Below, in pieces: positions 1 through 5,874 of a stretch of DNA of 6,316 bases. A program made the translations under genes and the position numbers. The notes below the pieces were generated by a model. That model was given only the letters and a program-made list of their open reading frames with translations, did not search any database and was not told where the DNA came from. The stretch comes from Candidatus Hydrogenedentota bacterium (lineage in GTDB: Bacteria; Hydrogenedentota; Hydrogenedentia; Hydrogenedentales; CAITNO01). How positions within the stretch are numbered: the first letter of the stretch is position 1; each line of letters starts with the position of its first letter. The stretch spans positions 1 to 6,316 of the forward strand of contig CAIJOU010000415.1 in assembly GCA_903822375.1 (NCBI GenBank). Reading direction: 5' to 3'.

Positions 1-356
1 CCTTAGGCTCTGTTCCGCTCCGCAGCACGTTGCCGTCGACGTTGCTATCAGCGTCCGAAGAGGAGATTAGCGCACTGCCCGGCGTCTTCTCAATGCCGCG
101 AAAAGCAATTGACTACCGGGGCGACCCCATTCATGCGAAGTGAAGACACCCCGCTTCCGCCCTGCGCCTTCCCGCGTAAGAGGCGCGGCTCCAGCGTTCC
201 CGCCCCGAAAACATGCCCGCAACGTTCAACAGCCTGCGCCGCCGTCCCCTCCCGGCTTCAAGCACACACACCTTCCGATGCACCGGCGGCGTTTCGCATC
301 ACCGGTGCATCGCGTTGCGCAAAGAGCGCCTTGCACATTCCTGCTTCGGGCACCGT
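1..356. other. Left flank, no gene supported
   Basis: Several short overlapping frames cross this stretch, but their translations are Arg/Pro/Ala-rich and lack recognisable motifs or good ribosome binding sites. One plus-strand frame is open from the left edge to a TGA at 141-143 and could be the last 46 codons of an unseen gene; that remains undecided. A small stem (CTGCGCCT with AGGCGCGG, 162-169 and 181-188, one wobble) and the 11-bp inverted repeat at 276-312 are the only structures seen. Confidence 0.5.
276..312. repeat. 11-bp perfect inverted repeat downstream of the DUF1579 gene
   Basis: CGATGCACCGG (276-286) and CCGGTGCATCG (302-312) are perfect inverse complements separated by 15 bases. 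They lie 45 bp past the stop codon of the minus-strand DUF1579 gene. The stem is GC-rich and could stop transcription or protect the 3' end, but no T-run follows it on the minus strand, so it is not a classical intrinsic terminator. Confidence 0.55.
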
Positions 357-914
357 TCAAAGAAGGCGCTTGTAGTCTATGATCATCGAGGTGAACCACT
401 TTCCGTCGTCTCCCAGCATGGAGGAGATGAAGCGTCTGTGGTCCTTGCCCTTGAACTCGATTGTTTCTCTGAACTTGGAAAGCCTTCCCGGTCTCGTGGG
501 GCACTCGCCCTCGGTCTCCAGGGTCAGGATTGTTCCGCTTGCGTTGAGCGTCCCTTCGTACTGCCAGAGGTGGCTGTCGAGCGAGCCGACCCACGAGCCT
601 ATGTACTTCTTGGTCCCGGAGTCATAGCCGAGCGTGAGCAGGCCCGTGAAGGGCCTGTCCATGAAAGTTCCCTTGTAGTCGGCGACGATCCAGAACCCTC
701 CAATGGCGCGGACCCGCTCCGTTCCCCCGGATCTCACGGGAGGCTTCCCGGGTTCAAAGTAGGCTTCAACCTCCGCATTCCACCTTCCGACCAGACGGCT
801 GAGCCATTCGTGCGCTTTGTCAGGCTCCGGCATGTCTGGGAGTGCAGGCATCGCAGGCAGGCCCTGTTTTGCCCGTGATGCCACGGCCGCACCCCCACTC
901 GCGATCTTCCTCAT
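357..914 (-). CDS. DUF1579 family protein
   Basis: A 185-residue protein of the DUF1579 family, whose biochemical function is not established. No signal peptide or membrane segment is visible, so it is probably cytosolic. The family-like region runs from about residue 30 to the end. It begins with a helix leading into LVGRWNAEVEAYF (41-53), then shows GTERVRAIGGFWIVADYKG (64-82), FTGLLTLGYDSGTKKYIGSW (89-108) and a Leu/Gln/Tyr-rich strand before GTL (121-123). This beta-strand succession with conserved Trp and Gly is typical of the family, and the length is normal. The first 28 residues are Ala/Pro/Met-rich and poorly conserved in character. The start at 914 is favoured because AAGGA (plus-strand 922-926) lies about 7 bases upstream; Met22 and Met28 are weaker alternatives. 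It stands alone: 338 bp separate it from the lipoprotein gene upstream. Family assignment is confident; the role is unknown. Confidence 0.88.
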   Translation of the reverse strand: MRKIASGGAAVASRAKQGLPAMPALPDMPEPDKAHEWLSRLVGRWNAEVEAYFEPGKPPVRSGGTERVRAIGGFWIVADYKGTFMDRPFTGLLTLGYDSGTKKYIGSWVGSLDSHLWQYEGTLNASGTILTLETEGECPTRPGRLSKFRETIEFKGKDHRRFISSMLGDDGKWFTSMIIDYKRLL

Positions 915-1252
915 GATACGTTCCTTTTCTGGAAATGGCCCGCATCATCCGGCTTCCAACGGCTTGCGCAAACTCTTCGCCAACCCTCTGCTGGAATTAC
1001 AGCCGGACGGTCGAGCCTGCCACTGAGTTTACTATTGATTCAACACCCGGCAGAAAGGCGATATTTCGCACGGTCCCTGAACGGGCGCTTCCAGAGCGCG
1101 GAACCGGTTTATGCTCGGATTCTTCCTGGAAGCCGGTGCCAACCAGCACGCGCCCTTGAGATGCAAGACGCGTTCAATTAAAAGGTTGCAAGCCAAACTC
1201 GAGAACAGATGCCGAGGGTGTGAGGACGCTGTATTGAAGAAAGTGTCTTTGC
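915..1252. other. Gap between lipoprotein and DUF1579 genes, no gene supported
   Basis: The stretch must hold the 3' end signals of the lipoprotein gene and the promoter of the DUF1579 gene, both on the minus strand. I find no U-tract terminator and no pair of promoter hexamers good enough to call. Small symmetric elements are present, such as GCGCT/AGCGC (1085-1089, 1095-1099). A 79-codon minus frame across it lacks recognisable features and overlaps the end of the lipoprotein gene. Confidence 0.5.
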
Positions 1253-3100
1253 CTATAAGCCAAGGCCGCATCCGTCGACAATGGTGATTGACGAATAGAA
1301 ACCGCTGCTTGTCAGGTAATTGAAGTAAAGCGGCCCGAGGTTTCTGCCCAGGACGATCACGACAAGATTGCCCAGTTTCAACGCGACCGTGTCCTCAACG
1401 TCGCCAAAGGGGCATGCGCTTGTGTCGGCCACAAAGTCGGAAAGGCGGCCTCTGACGGGTGTGACGCTCAGGGAAATACCCTTAAAACTGGCCACAAAGG
1501 GCACGCCGGGTGTGACCGTTTGGGGGCCGATCTTTTGCGCACTGGCCGCTATTCCCGGAAGCAGGAAAAGGTCGTCAAGGGCATCATAGCCGTACATCCA
1601 GCCGCCCGCGTTGGCGAAATAGGAATAGGTGATCTTGTCGTTTGAGCCGTGGTCGACAGCCTTCACTTTGTAGCACTGGCACCCGTTGATTACAAACGCC
1701 TCTATAATCTGGGTGTTGATCCAATTGGCTCCCGCGGTGACCCACGTGTTGCCCACACCAAGGGGGTAATAATCGCACAGTGAGAGGGTCTTTATTGCGA
1801 GCACCAGATTCACCGGAGAGCCAGGGGTGATGAGCATTCCCGCTGCCGGGTTCTGGCCGACCACAGCGCCTTCCGGAACCGTGTCGCTGTACTGATGCGT
1901 GATTGCACCCACCGTCAGCCCCGCGCCTGCGATCGCCGCCTGTGCCTCTGTCTGCGTCTTGCCAGCCACATCGGGCACGGCCACGGGCTGCGGACCCTTG
2001 GAAACAACAAAATCGATCGCAGTGCCCGGAATCATAACCGTTCCGGCGGCCGGGTTCTGGCTAATCACGCTGCCTGTCGGCACGGCCGCGCTCCACTCCT
2101 GGGTCACCGCACCCACGGAAAACCCCGTGCCCGTAATCGTGGCCTGCGCGTCGGATTGGGCTCTTCCGACTATATCCGGCACTGCCACCGACTGCGGGCC
2201 CTGGGAAACGGTCAGGTCCACCGCAGTGCCGGGGGGCATCATCGCGTCGGCCGGCGGATTTTGACTCATCACACAGCCCGCCGGCACGGTCCCACTGGAG
2301 CCCTGCGCCACCGTGCCCAGGGTGAATCCTGCGGCCACAATTGCCGTCTGGGCCTCTTCCCGGATTTTGCCAAGCACATTGGGCACGGCCAGCGGTTGCG
2401 GTCCCAGGGAAATGAGCAGTTTCACTTCCCCGCCCGGCAGTGCAAGAGTTCCTGCGGTCGGGTCCTGACTGATCACATCACCCGCGGTGACCGTCAGGCT
2501 GAAAGATTGTGTGACCTCACCCACAACGAAGCCGGCCGCCGTTATGGCTGTCTGCGCTTCCGCCTGCACTTTACCCACCACGTCGGGCACGGTTGCCGGT
2601 TGCGGCCCCAGAGAAACGAGCATATTCACGGCCGCGCCGCGTGACGCCAGCGTTCCTGCCGCCGGGTCTTGGCTGATCACGGTGCCCGCGGCAACCGTTG
2701 CGCTGTAAGCCCACCGGACATTTCCCGGCTTTAGCCCGGCCAGAAGCAGGGTCGCCTGCGCTTGCGCGAGCGTGACACCCGCAAAGTCTGGAACAATCAG
2801 TGAACCCGATGTGGAACATCCGCCGACCGTTACGGAGGCAAACGTGTTCAGCAGTCCCAGGGTCCGCAGCATCGGATTTTGTGTGGCAACGACAACCGTA
2901 GAGCCCGAACCTGTCTGTCCCTGCGTATTGCCCGGATTAAGCCCTCCCGGAAACGAGGTCGACCCAGGCTGCGTCTGCGCAAGGTTCACCAGGCTGGGGG
3001 CGGTTATTGAAAGCGACTCGGAGCAGCCGCCAACCGCAACAGACACAAACAGACACACCAATGCCAAGCCTAAAAGCGGCCGCTTCAGGAAAACGGACAT
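1253..3100 (-). CDS. Five-PASTA-domain predicted lipoprotein
   Basis: A 615-residue predicted outer-envelope lipoprotein. The N-terminus has Lys/Arg, a hydrophobic core (residues 9-22) and the lipobox-like VGGC with Cys26 as the likely lipidated residue. Residues 27-100 are a low-complexity Ser/Thr/Gly/Gln linker that contains a second lipobox-like segment around Cys95. Five PASTA repeats begin at V103, V171, V239, V307 and V375, each opening with VP(D/N)xxG and carrying the SQ(D/N)P and GPQ motifs. Residues 438-615 form a separate domain opening with YYPLGVGNTW, a motif seen in uncharacterised secreted proteins, with several Cys (442, 474, 476, 563, 611). PASTA domains are known mainly from Ser/Thr kinases and penicillin-binding proteins, where they can contact peptidoglycan; neither catalytic domain is present here. 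A cell-wall-binding or adhesive role is inferred. The ATG is supported by GGAGG 9-10 bases upstream. It is divergent from the hydrolase gene. No obvious U-rich terminator follows. Confidence 0.92.
   Translation of the reverse strand: MSVFLKRPLLGLALVCLFVSVAVGGCSESLSITAPSLVNLAQTQPGSTSFPGGLNPGNTQGQTGSGSTVVVATQNPMLRTLGLLNTFASVTVGGCSTSGSLIVPDFAGVTLAQAQATLLLAGLKPGNVRWAYSATVAAGTVISQDPAAGTLASRGAAVNMLVSLGPQPATVPDVVGKVQAEAQTAITAAGFVVGEVTQSFSLTVTAGDVISQDPTAGTLALPGGEVKLLISLGPQPLAVPNVLGKIREEAQTAIVAAGFTLGTVAQGSSGTVPAGCVMSQNPPADAMMPPGTAVDLTVSQGPQSVAVPDIVGRAQSDAQATITGTGFSVGAVTQEWSAAVPTGSVISQNPAAGTVMIPGTAIDFVVSKGPQPVAVPDVAGKTQTEAQAAIAGAGLTVGAITHQYSDTVPEGAVVGQNPAAGMLITPGSPVNLVLAIKTLSLCDYYPLGVGNTWVTAGANWINTQIIEAFVINGCQCYKVKAVDHGSNDKITYSYFANAGGWMYGYDALDDLFLLPGIAASAQKIGPQTVTPGVPFVASFKGISLSVTPVRGRLSDFVADTSACPFGDVEDTVALKLGNLVVIVLGRNLGPLYFNYLTSSGFYSSITIVDGCGLGL
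1790..2794 (-). repeat. Five tandem PASTA-coding repeats, 204-bp period
   Basis: The five PASTA units of the lipoprotein occupy residues 103-170, 171-238, 239-306, 307-374 and 375-437. The first four are each exactly 68 residues (204 bp), with no insertion or deletion shifting the register; the fifth ends in the downstream domain. Shared landmarks are VPDVxGK at the start, (E/D)AQxxI in the helix, AGxxxG, SQ(D/N)PxAG and SxGPQPxAVP at the junction. The units have diverged in sequence, so this is an old duplication or one under selection and not a recent array. Repeat 3 is the most unusual: it has Cys276 and a changed PPADAMMPPG loop. Confidence 0.9.
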
Positions 3101-3103
3101 ATT

Positions 3104-3114
3104 CTCCTACCTCC
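3104..3114 (-). promoter_or_regulatory. Ribosome binding site of the PASTA lipoprotein gene
   Basis: Read on the minus strand, GGAGGTAGGAG precedes AAT and the ATG. GGAGG (3110-3114) is at a normal distance of 9-10 bases, while the second AGGAG (3104-3108) is only 3 bases from the start and probably too close to be used. This doubled purine tract supports the start at 3100. Confidence 0.75.
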
Positions 3115-3175
3115 AACAGCCGACCCAACGTCAGCGTGTGGTGAAAAGGCCAATAACGGCATTTTATAACCCAAC

Positions 3176-3204
3176 ATTCTAACCCAATGTATGCGAAAAG
3201 TACA
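3176..3204 (-). promoter_or_regulatory. Candidate sigma70-type promoter for the PASTA lipoprotein gene
   Basis: On the minus strand TAGAAT (3176-3181) matches the -10 consensus at five of six positions. TGTACT (3199-3204) lies 17 bases upstream as a weak -35 with three matches. A second -10-like TATAAA (3163-3168) lies slightly closer to the gene, without a good -35. The patch is distinctly more AT-rich than its surroundings, and the implied leader is roughly 70 bases. This is motif inspection only. Confidence 0.3.
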
Positions 3205-3335
3205 CGGTTAAATCTTGACAAAATATTAATATCAGGGAATAGAGAAACGTTCCCCCGTTCCCCGAAATTCCATTTTCGGAGCCCGGCTGCATTACCGGGC
3301 ATGCTTCCCGGGTCCGTTCGAGTGAAACAGTAACC

Positions 3336-3427
3336 GTGGTGCGGTCCAGTGGATGCGCCACGAACCAACCGGCGCACCATGTTCGTGTCAGCCTCCCGCA
3401 AAGCGGCGTGGTCCAGCACCACACGCC
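3336..3427. other. Two adjacent stem-loops of unknown role
   Basis: The first structure pairs TGGTGCG (3337-3343) with CGCACCA (3373-3379) and encloses an inner GTGG/CCAC hairpin (3349-3352, 3358-3361). The second pairs GGCG (3405-3408) with CGCC (3424-3427) and TGGT (3409-3412) with ACCA (3418-3421), with a two-base bulge. Both contain GGTCCAG (3343-3349 and 3410-3416). They could be part of a structured leader or small RNA, or chance structure in GC-rich DNA. No known RNA family is recognised. Confidence 0.3.
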
Positions 3428-3652
3428 CGTCGTGACAGTCCTCAGTTCGGTCGATTTGCAGGCGGCGGCCTCGATTTCAGGCCGTCTCCTTTCGGATTGC
3501 CTGTCCGCCGATTCTATACTTTCGCAACCGCCGCCATTGGCAGACCAGGATTATGGGTGCTCGTGTTGTTGCAGCCCGCTACCATGGACGGGCATTTATT
3601 GCCCTTGACGCATGCTTTCCGGCAGGGTATGTTCTTTTTTTTCAGAGTGGCA

Positions 3653-3658
3653 TATAAT
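3653..3658 (+). promoter_or_regulatory. Candidate -10 box of the SGNH hydrolase-like gene
   Basis: A perfect TATAAT lies 47 bases before the ATG, giving a leader of about 40 bases. The hexamer 17 bases upstream (TGTTCT, 3630-3635) is a poor -35, but a T8 tract at 3635-3642 sits in the spacer region. This could mean an activator-dependent promoter. A 16-bp direct repeat begins at the last base of this box and covers the likely transcription start. Confidence 0.5.
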
Positions 3659-3673
3659 CATGCAGCTTTTCCG
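3658..3673 (+). repeat. 16-bp direct repeat, copy 1 (promoter)
   Basis: TCATGCAGCTTTTCCG occurs here and again, identically, at 3827-3842. This copy overlaps the end of the -10 box and the probable transcription start. It also forms an inverted repeat with the following bases: CATGC (3659-3663) and GCATG (3673-3677). A looser relative, GCATGCTTTCCGG, lies upstream at 3610-3622. Confidence 0.6.
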
Positions 3674-3693
3674 CATGTAATGTTCGAATTGAG

Positions 3694-3698
3694 GGAGG
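3694..3698 (+). promoter_or_regulatory. Ribosome binding site of the SGNH hydrolase-like gene
   Basis: GGAGG lies 7 bases before the ATG at 3706, an optimal spacing. The start also gives a clean Lys/Arg-rich signal peptide N-terminus, so the start codon is well supported. Confidence 0.85.
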
Positions 3699-3705
3699 TC
3701 TGAAG

Positions 3706-5835
3706 ATGAAGAGGAAGGTTTCGTCGTTGCTCGTGTTGTTGGCTTGCGTTATTCTGGGCGCGTCTGCATGGGGAGGGACCAGCGATGTTCCGCGCATACT
3801 CCTTGTGGGCGACAGTTGGCCCGGATTCATGCAGCTTTTCCGAAACTTTGAATTCTCATTCAATGACTATCCGGCTCTGGCCGGGATAGGCCAGCGGGGC
3901 AGCCAGACCACGGAGGTGGGCATACGCGCGCGGGAGTTCAACACGCCCAAGTATCTCGACCGGGTCCGTCAGGAACTGCTCGCCTATCCCACCATTGATG
4001 TGGTTCATCTGAGCCTGGGCGGCAATGATTTTGTGTACGACAGCAACTGGACCCCAAGCCTGCCGCCCGATCAACTGGCCTCGTTCATGGACGGCGTTAA
4101 CGCCAACACCGAAGCCGTAATCGACTACATTCTGTCCATCCGCCCAAATATCCGGGTGGCCGTGTGCGGCTATGACTTTGGCAACCATCAGATGGGAAGC
4201 GGGGCCACCATCCAGCAAAGCAATGCGGTGTGGGCGCAATTTGAGTATTCGCGCCTGGAACGGTTTGGCAGGGGACACAAAGCCCGCACGGTTTACGTTC
4301 ACAACCTCGGCCTCATGCAGTATTACTACGGCATTCCCCTGGCGACCCCGCCCATCGCGCCCGGGACGGTTCCCTTTCCGGGAGGCGTTGGGCAGGACTA
4401 CGCCCCGTTCCCGGGCGGCAATCCCAGCTACAATTCCCCGTTGGAAGCGCTGATGGACCAAGACATGCACCTGACCATGTTGGGCTATGACCTGCTGGCG
4501 CACCGTTGCATTGACGAGTTCTACGGCACCTGGCTCGCCTATCCGGCAGTGTTGGAAATTCTTCCCCTGTCGACAGCCCCCCTAACGCCGCAAGAGCAGT
4601 TTCGGGTGACTTTCAGCAAGCCCGTTACCGGCGTTGATGCGACCGATTTCACCGTCTCAGGGGCCAAGGCCGCCAGCGTGGTGAAAGTCGACGGCTCCGG
4701 CTCGGTCTACACGGTTACGGTCAGCCTTGGCGGCGACACCGGTCCGATGAAATTGCAGGTCTTGGACGACAATACCATTGTCGACGCCTCCCTGACGCCG
4801 CTGGGCGGACCCGGTGCTGGAAATGGCGGATTCAGCCACAACGGTCCACTGACCTTCACCGACCCGTCCCTTGCGGGCGCCGATGACTTCGACGGCGCGA
4901 TGCGCTCCCTCGACGACACGTTCACTCCGGTCGACTGGATGCTGGGCGGACAGCGCTTTTCCCCGGATGCCTGTGACGCAAACAGCGGCACCATCAGCGT
5001 AAGCCCCCCCAGCATTGTGGGCAACAATATGCTGGACGGATGCGAGTTGGGCCTGATTTATGCGTGTCTGCACAATCCGTCACTCAACCTGGGCGCCAGC
5101 GGCGGCGTGACCCATGCCGCCGTGCAGGAAGCCTGGCAGCACAACATCACCCGCATGCAATCCGATTTGGGCGGTCCGGGCGGCCGTATAACGCGGTCCA
5201 TCCCCGGACTGGACACGCTTCTGGCAGGGTATATGACCCTGGGCAACCCGCAATCAACAATCGTCCCGGCCCTGCTCATGGCGGCCATCAGCGTGGTCAT
5301 TGCCCTGCCTCCGGGTGTCACGATTCCAGACGTGGGGAACTACATGCCGCTGGGCGGGTATTTTGGGCCCGACGGTGATGCGGACGGCGACGGGGCCACC
5401 AACCGACAGGAATATGACTATTTCATGCCGCAGGGCGGGCGGGACCTCTATCTCATGGCCGCCCTGGACCCGATGGTGAAACCCGGAACCCAGATCAGCG
5501 GCCGTTCGACGGGCGGCGCGTTCAACCAGGGCAGCGTGCTGACCCTGGTAGTTCCCGGCACGGTCAACCTGTCGGGCGGATTTCAGTGGCGCAAGGACGG
5601 CCAGCCCCTGCAAAACAACACGGGCCTTTTTGGCACCCGTTGGCGCGAACTGCACATTACCCGCCTGGGCAGGGACGATGGAGGCGTGTATGACTGCGTT
5701 TATGACAACGGCCAGCAGGTCTTTGGCCCGCTGTTCATCTCGGTGAATCCCATGCCCGCGGTGTCTTCTGCGGGACTGGTCGCGCTCGGCCTCGCTGCTG
5801 CGGCTTTTGGCGCACGGCGTCTTCGCCGCCGTTGA
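3706..5835 (+). CDS. Secreted SGNH/GDSL hydrolase-like protein with Ig-like domains, EF-hand loop and C-terminal sorting signal
   Basis: A 709-residue exported protein. A Sec signal peptide (1-21: MKRK, hydrophobic core, GASA cleavage-like site) is followed by an SGNH-like domain to about residue 275. That domain has block I ILLVGDSWPG with Ser37, block III LSLGGNDF with Asn107, and block V DQDMHLTMLGY with His255. SGNH enzymes are esterases or lipases acting on acyl groups, often of carbohydrates; the substrate here is unknown. Residues about 280-385 are an Ig-like fold (RVTFSKPVTGVDATDFTVSG). Residues about 390-590 are unrecognised and contain a complete EF-hand-type calcium loop, DADGDGATNRQE (558-569). 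Residues about 604-680 form a second Ig-like domain (FQWRKDGQPL and DDGGVYDCVYDNG). The tail (683-709) has MPAVSSAG, a short hydrophobic stretch and ARRLRRR, like PEP-CTERM-type signals. An active esterase is likely but not certain, because the block V Asp spacing is atypical. Confidence 0.9.
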   Translation: MKRKVSSLLVLLACVILGASAWGGTSDVPRILLVGDSWPGFMQLFRNFEFSFNDYPALAGIGQRGSQTTEVGIRAREFNTPKYLDRVRQELLAYPTIDVVHLSLGGNDFVYDSNWTPSLPPDQLASFMDGVNANTEAVIDYILSIRPNIRVAVCGYDFGNHQMGSGATIQQSNAVWAQFEYSRLERFGRGHKARTVYVHNLGLMQYYYGIPLATPPIAPGTVPFPGGVGQDYAPFPGGNPSYNSPLEALMDQDMHLTMLGYDLLAHRCIDEFYGTWLAYPAVLEILPLSTAPLTPQEQFRVTFSKPVTGVDATDFTVSGAKAASVVKVDGSGSVYTVTVSLGGDTGPMKLQVLDDNTIVDASLTPLGGPGAGNGGFSHNGPLTFTDPSLAGADDFDGAMRSLDDTFTPVDWMLGGQRFSPDACDANSGTISVSPPSIVGNNMLDGCELGLIYACLHNPSLNLGASGGVTHAAVQEAWQHNITRMQSDLGGPGGRITRSIPGLDTLLAGYMTLGNPQSTIVPALLMAAISVVIALPPGVTIPDVGNYMPLGGYFGPDGDADGDGATNRQEYDYFMPQGGRDLYLMAALDPMVKPGTQISGRSTGGAFNQGSVLTLVVPGTVNLSGGFQWRKDGQPLQNNTGLFGTRWRELHITRLGRDDGGVYDCVYDNGQQVFGPLFISVNPMPAVSSAGLVALGLAAAAFGARRLRRR
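3827..3842 (+). repeat. 16-bp direct repeat, copy 2 (codons 41-46)
   Basis: This is an identical copy of TCATGCAGCTTTTCCG inside the hydrolase-like gene, encoding most of FMQLFR just after the catalytic GDSW motif. It starts 169 bp from copy 1, close to 16 turns of B-DNA at 10.5 bp per turn. It could be an internal operator, or a chance match constrained by coding. Confidence 0.6.
5752..5832 (+). other. PEP-CTERM-like C-terminal sorting signal (coding)
   Basis: The last 27 codons of the hydrolase-like gene encode a tripartite tail: a Pro-containing motif (MPAVSSAG), a hydrophobic stretch of about 13 residues (LVALGLAAAAFGA) and a terminal Arg cluster (RRLRRR). In families such as PEP-CTERM and IPTL-CTERM, this layout is recognised and cut by exosortase or archaeosortase-type membrane proteases. 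The exact motif class cannot be assigned by eye, and no sortase gene is in the window. Confidence 0.7.
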
Positions 5836-5874
5836 GTGCCGCGGCCCCACGGGAGCGCGTTATGTCCGGCTTGC

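Larger units (their letters stand above)
3101..3705. other. Divergent intergenic region, 605 bp, no gene supported
   Basis: Open frames here translate to Arg/Pro/Cys-rich shadows with no recognisable motif, so I call no gene. It contains an AT-rich patch (about 3160-3245) with promoter-like hexamers in both directions, including a perfect TTGACA (3215-3220, plus) with only a poor -10 after it. It then holds a run of short hairpins: CCGAAA/TTTCGG (3262-3267, 3274-3279), GCCCGG/CCGGGC (3281-3286, 3295-3300) and GGCGTGGT pairing with ACCA and CGCC (3405-3427). A TATACT (3515-3520), a T8 tract (3635-3642) and the TATAAT promoter of the downstream gene complete it. The length is more than two ordinary promoters need. 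Confidence 0.6.

Noticed and set aside
3..143. Plus-strand frame open from the left edge to a TGA, 46 codons, possible C-terminus of an upstream gene
   Set aside because: The translation has some protein-like character but no recognised motif, its third-position GC is not distinctive, and its beginning is outside the window; not enough to call a gene.
213..878. Long plus-strand open frame of 221 codons over the DUF1579 gene
   Set aside because: It is antisense to a clearly recognisable protein family and its own translation shows no domain; a shadow of the minus-strand coding frame.
1895..2644. Plus-strand frame of 249 codons with repeated His/Arg-rich units
   Set aside because: The apparent repeats are the reverse complement of the PASTA array. 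It has no ribosome binding site and an unnatural Arg/His composition.
3648..3663. Sigma-54-like element TGGCA followed by TGCA
   Set aside because: The GG and GC are 11 bases apart instead of the strict 10, and a perfect sigma70-type TATAAT lies between them.
3353..3703. Plus-strand 116-codon frame in the divergent intergenic region
   Set aside because: No Shine-Dalgarno, Arg/Pro-rich start, runs over the T8 tract and the TATAAT box of the next gene, and no recognisable motif.
5836..5874. Possible bidirectional terminator between the convergent genes
   Set aside because: There is only the 8-bp palindrome GCCGCGGC (5838-5845), with no loop or T-run on either strand.
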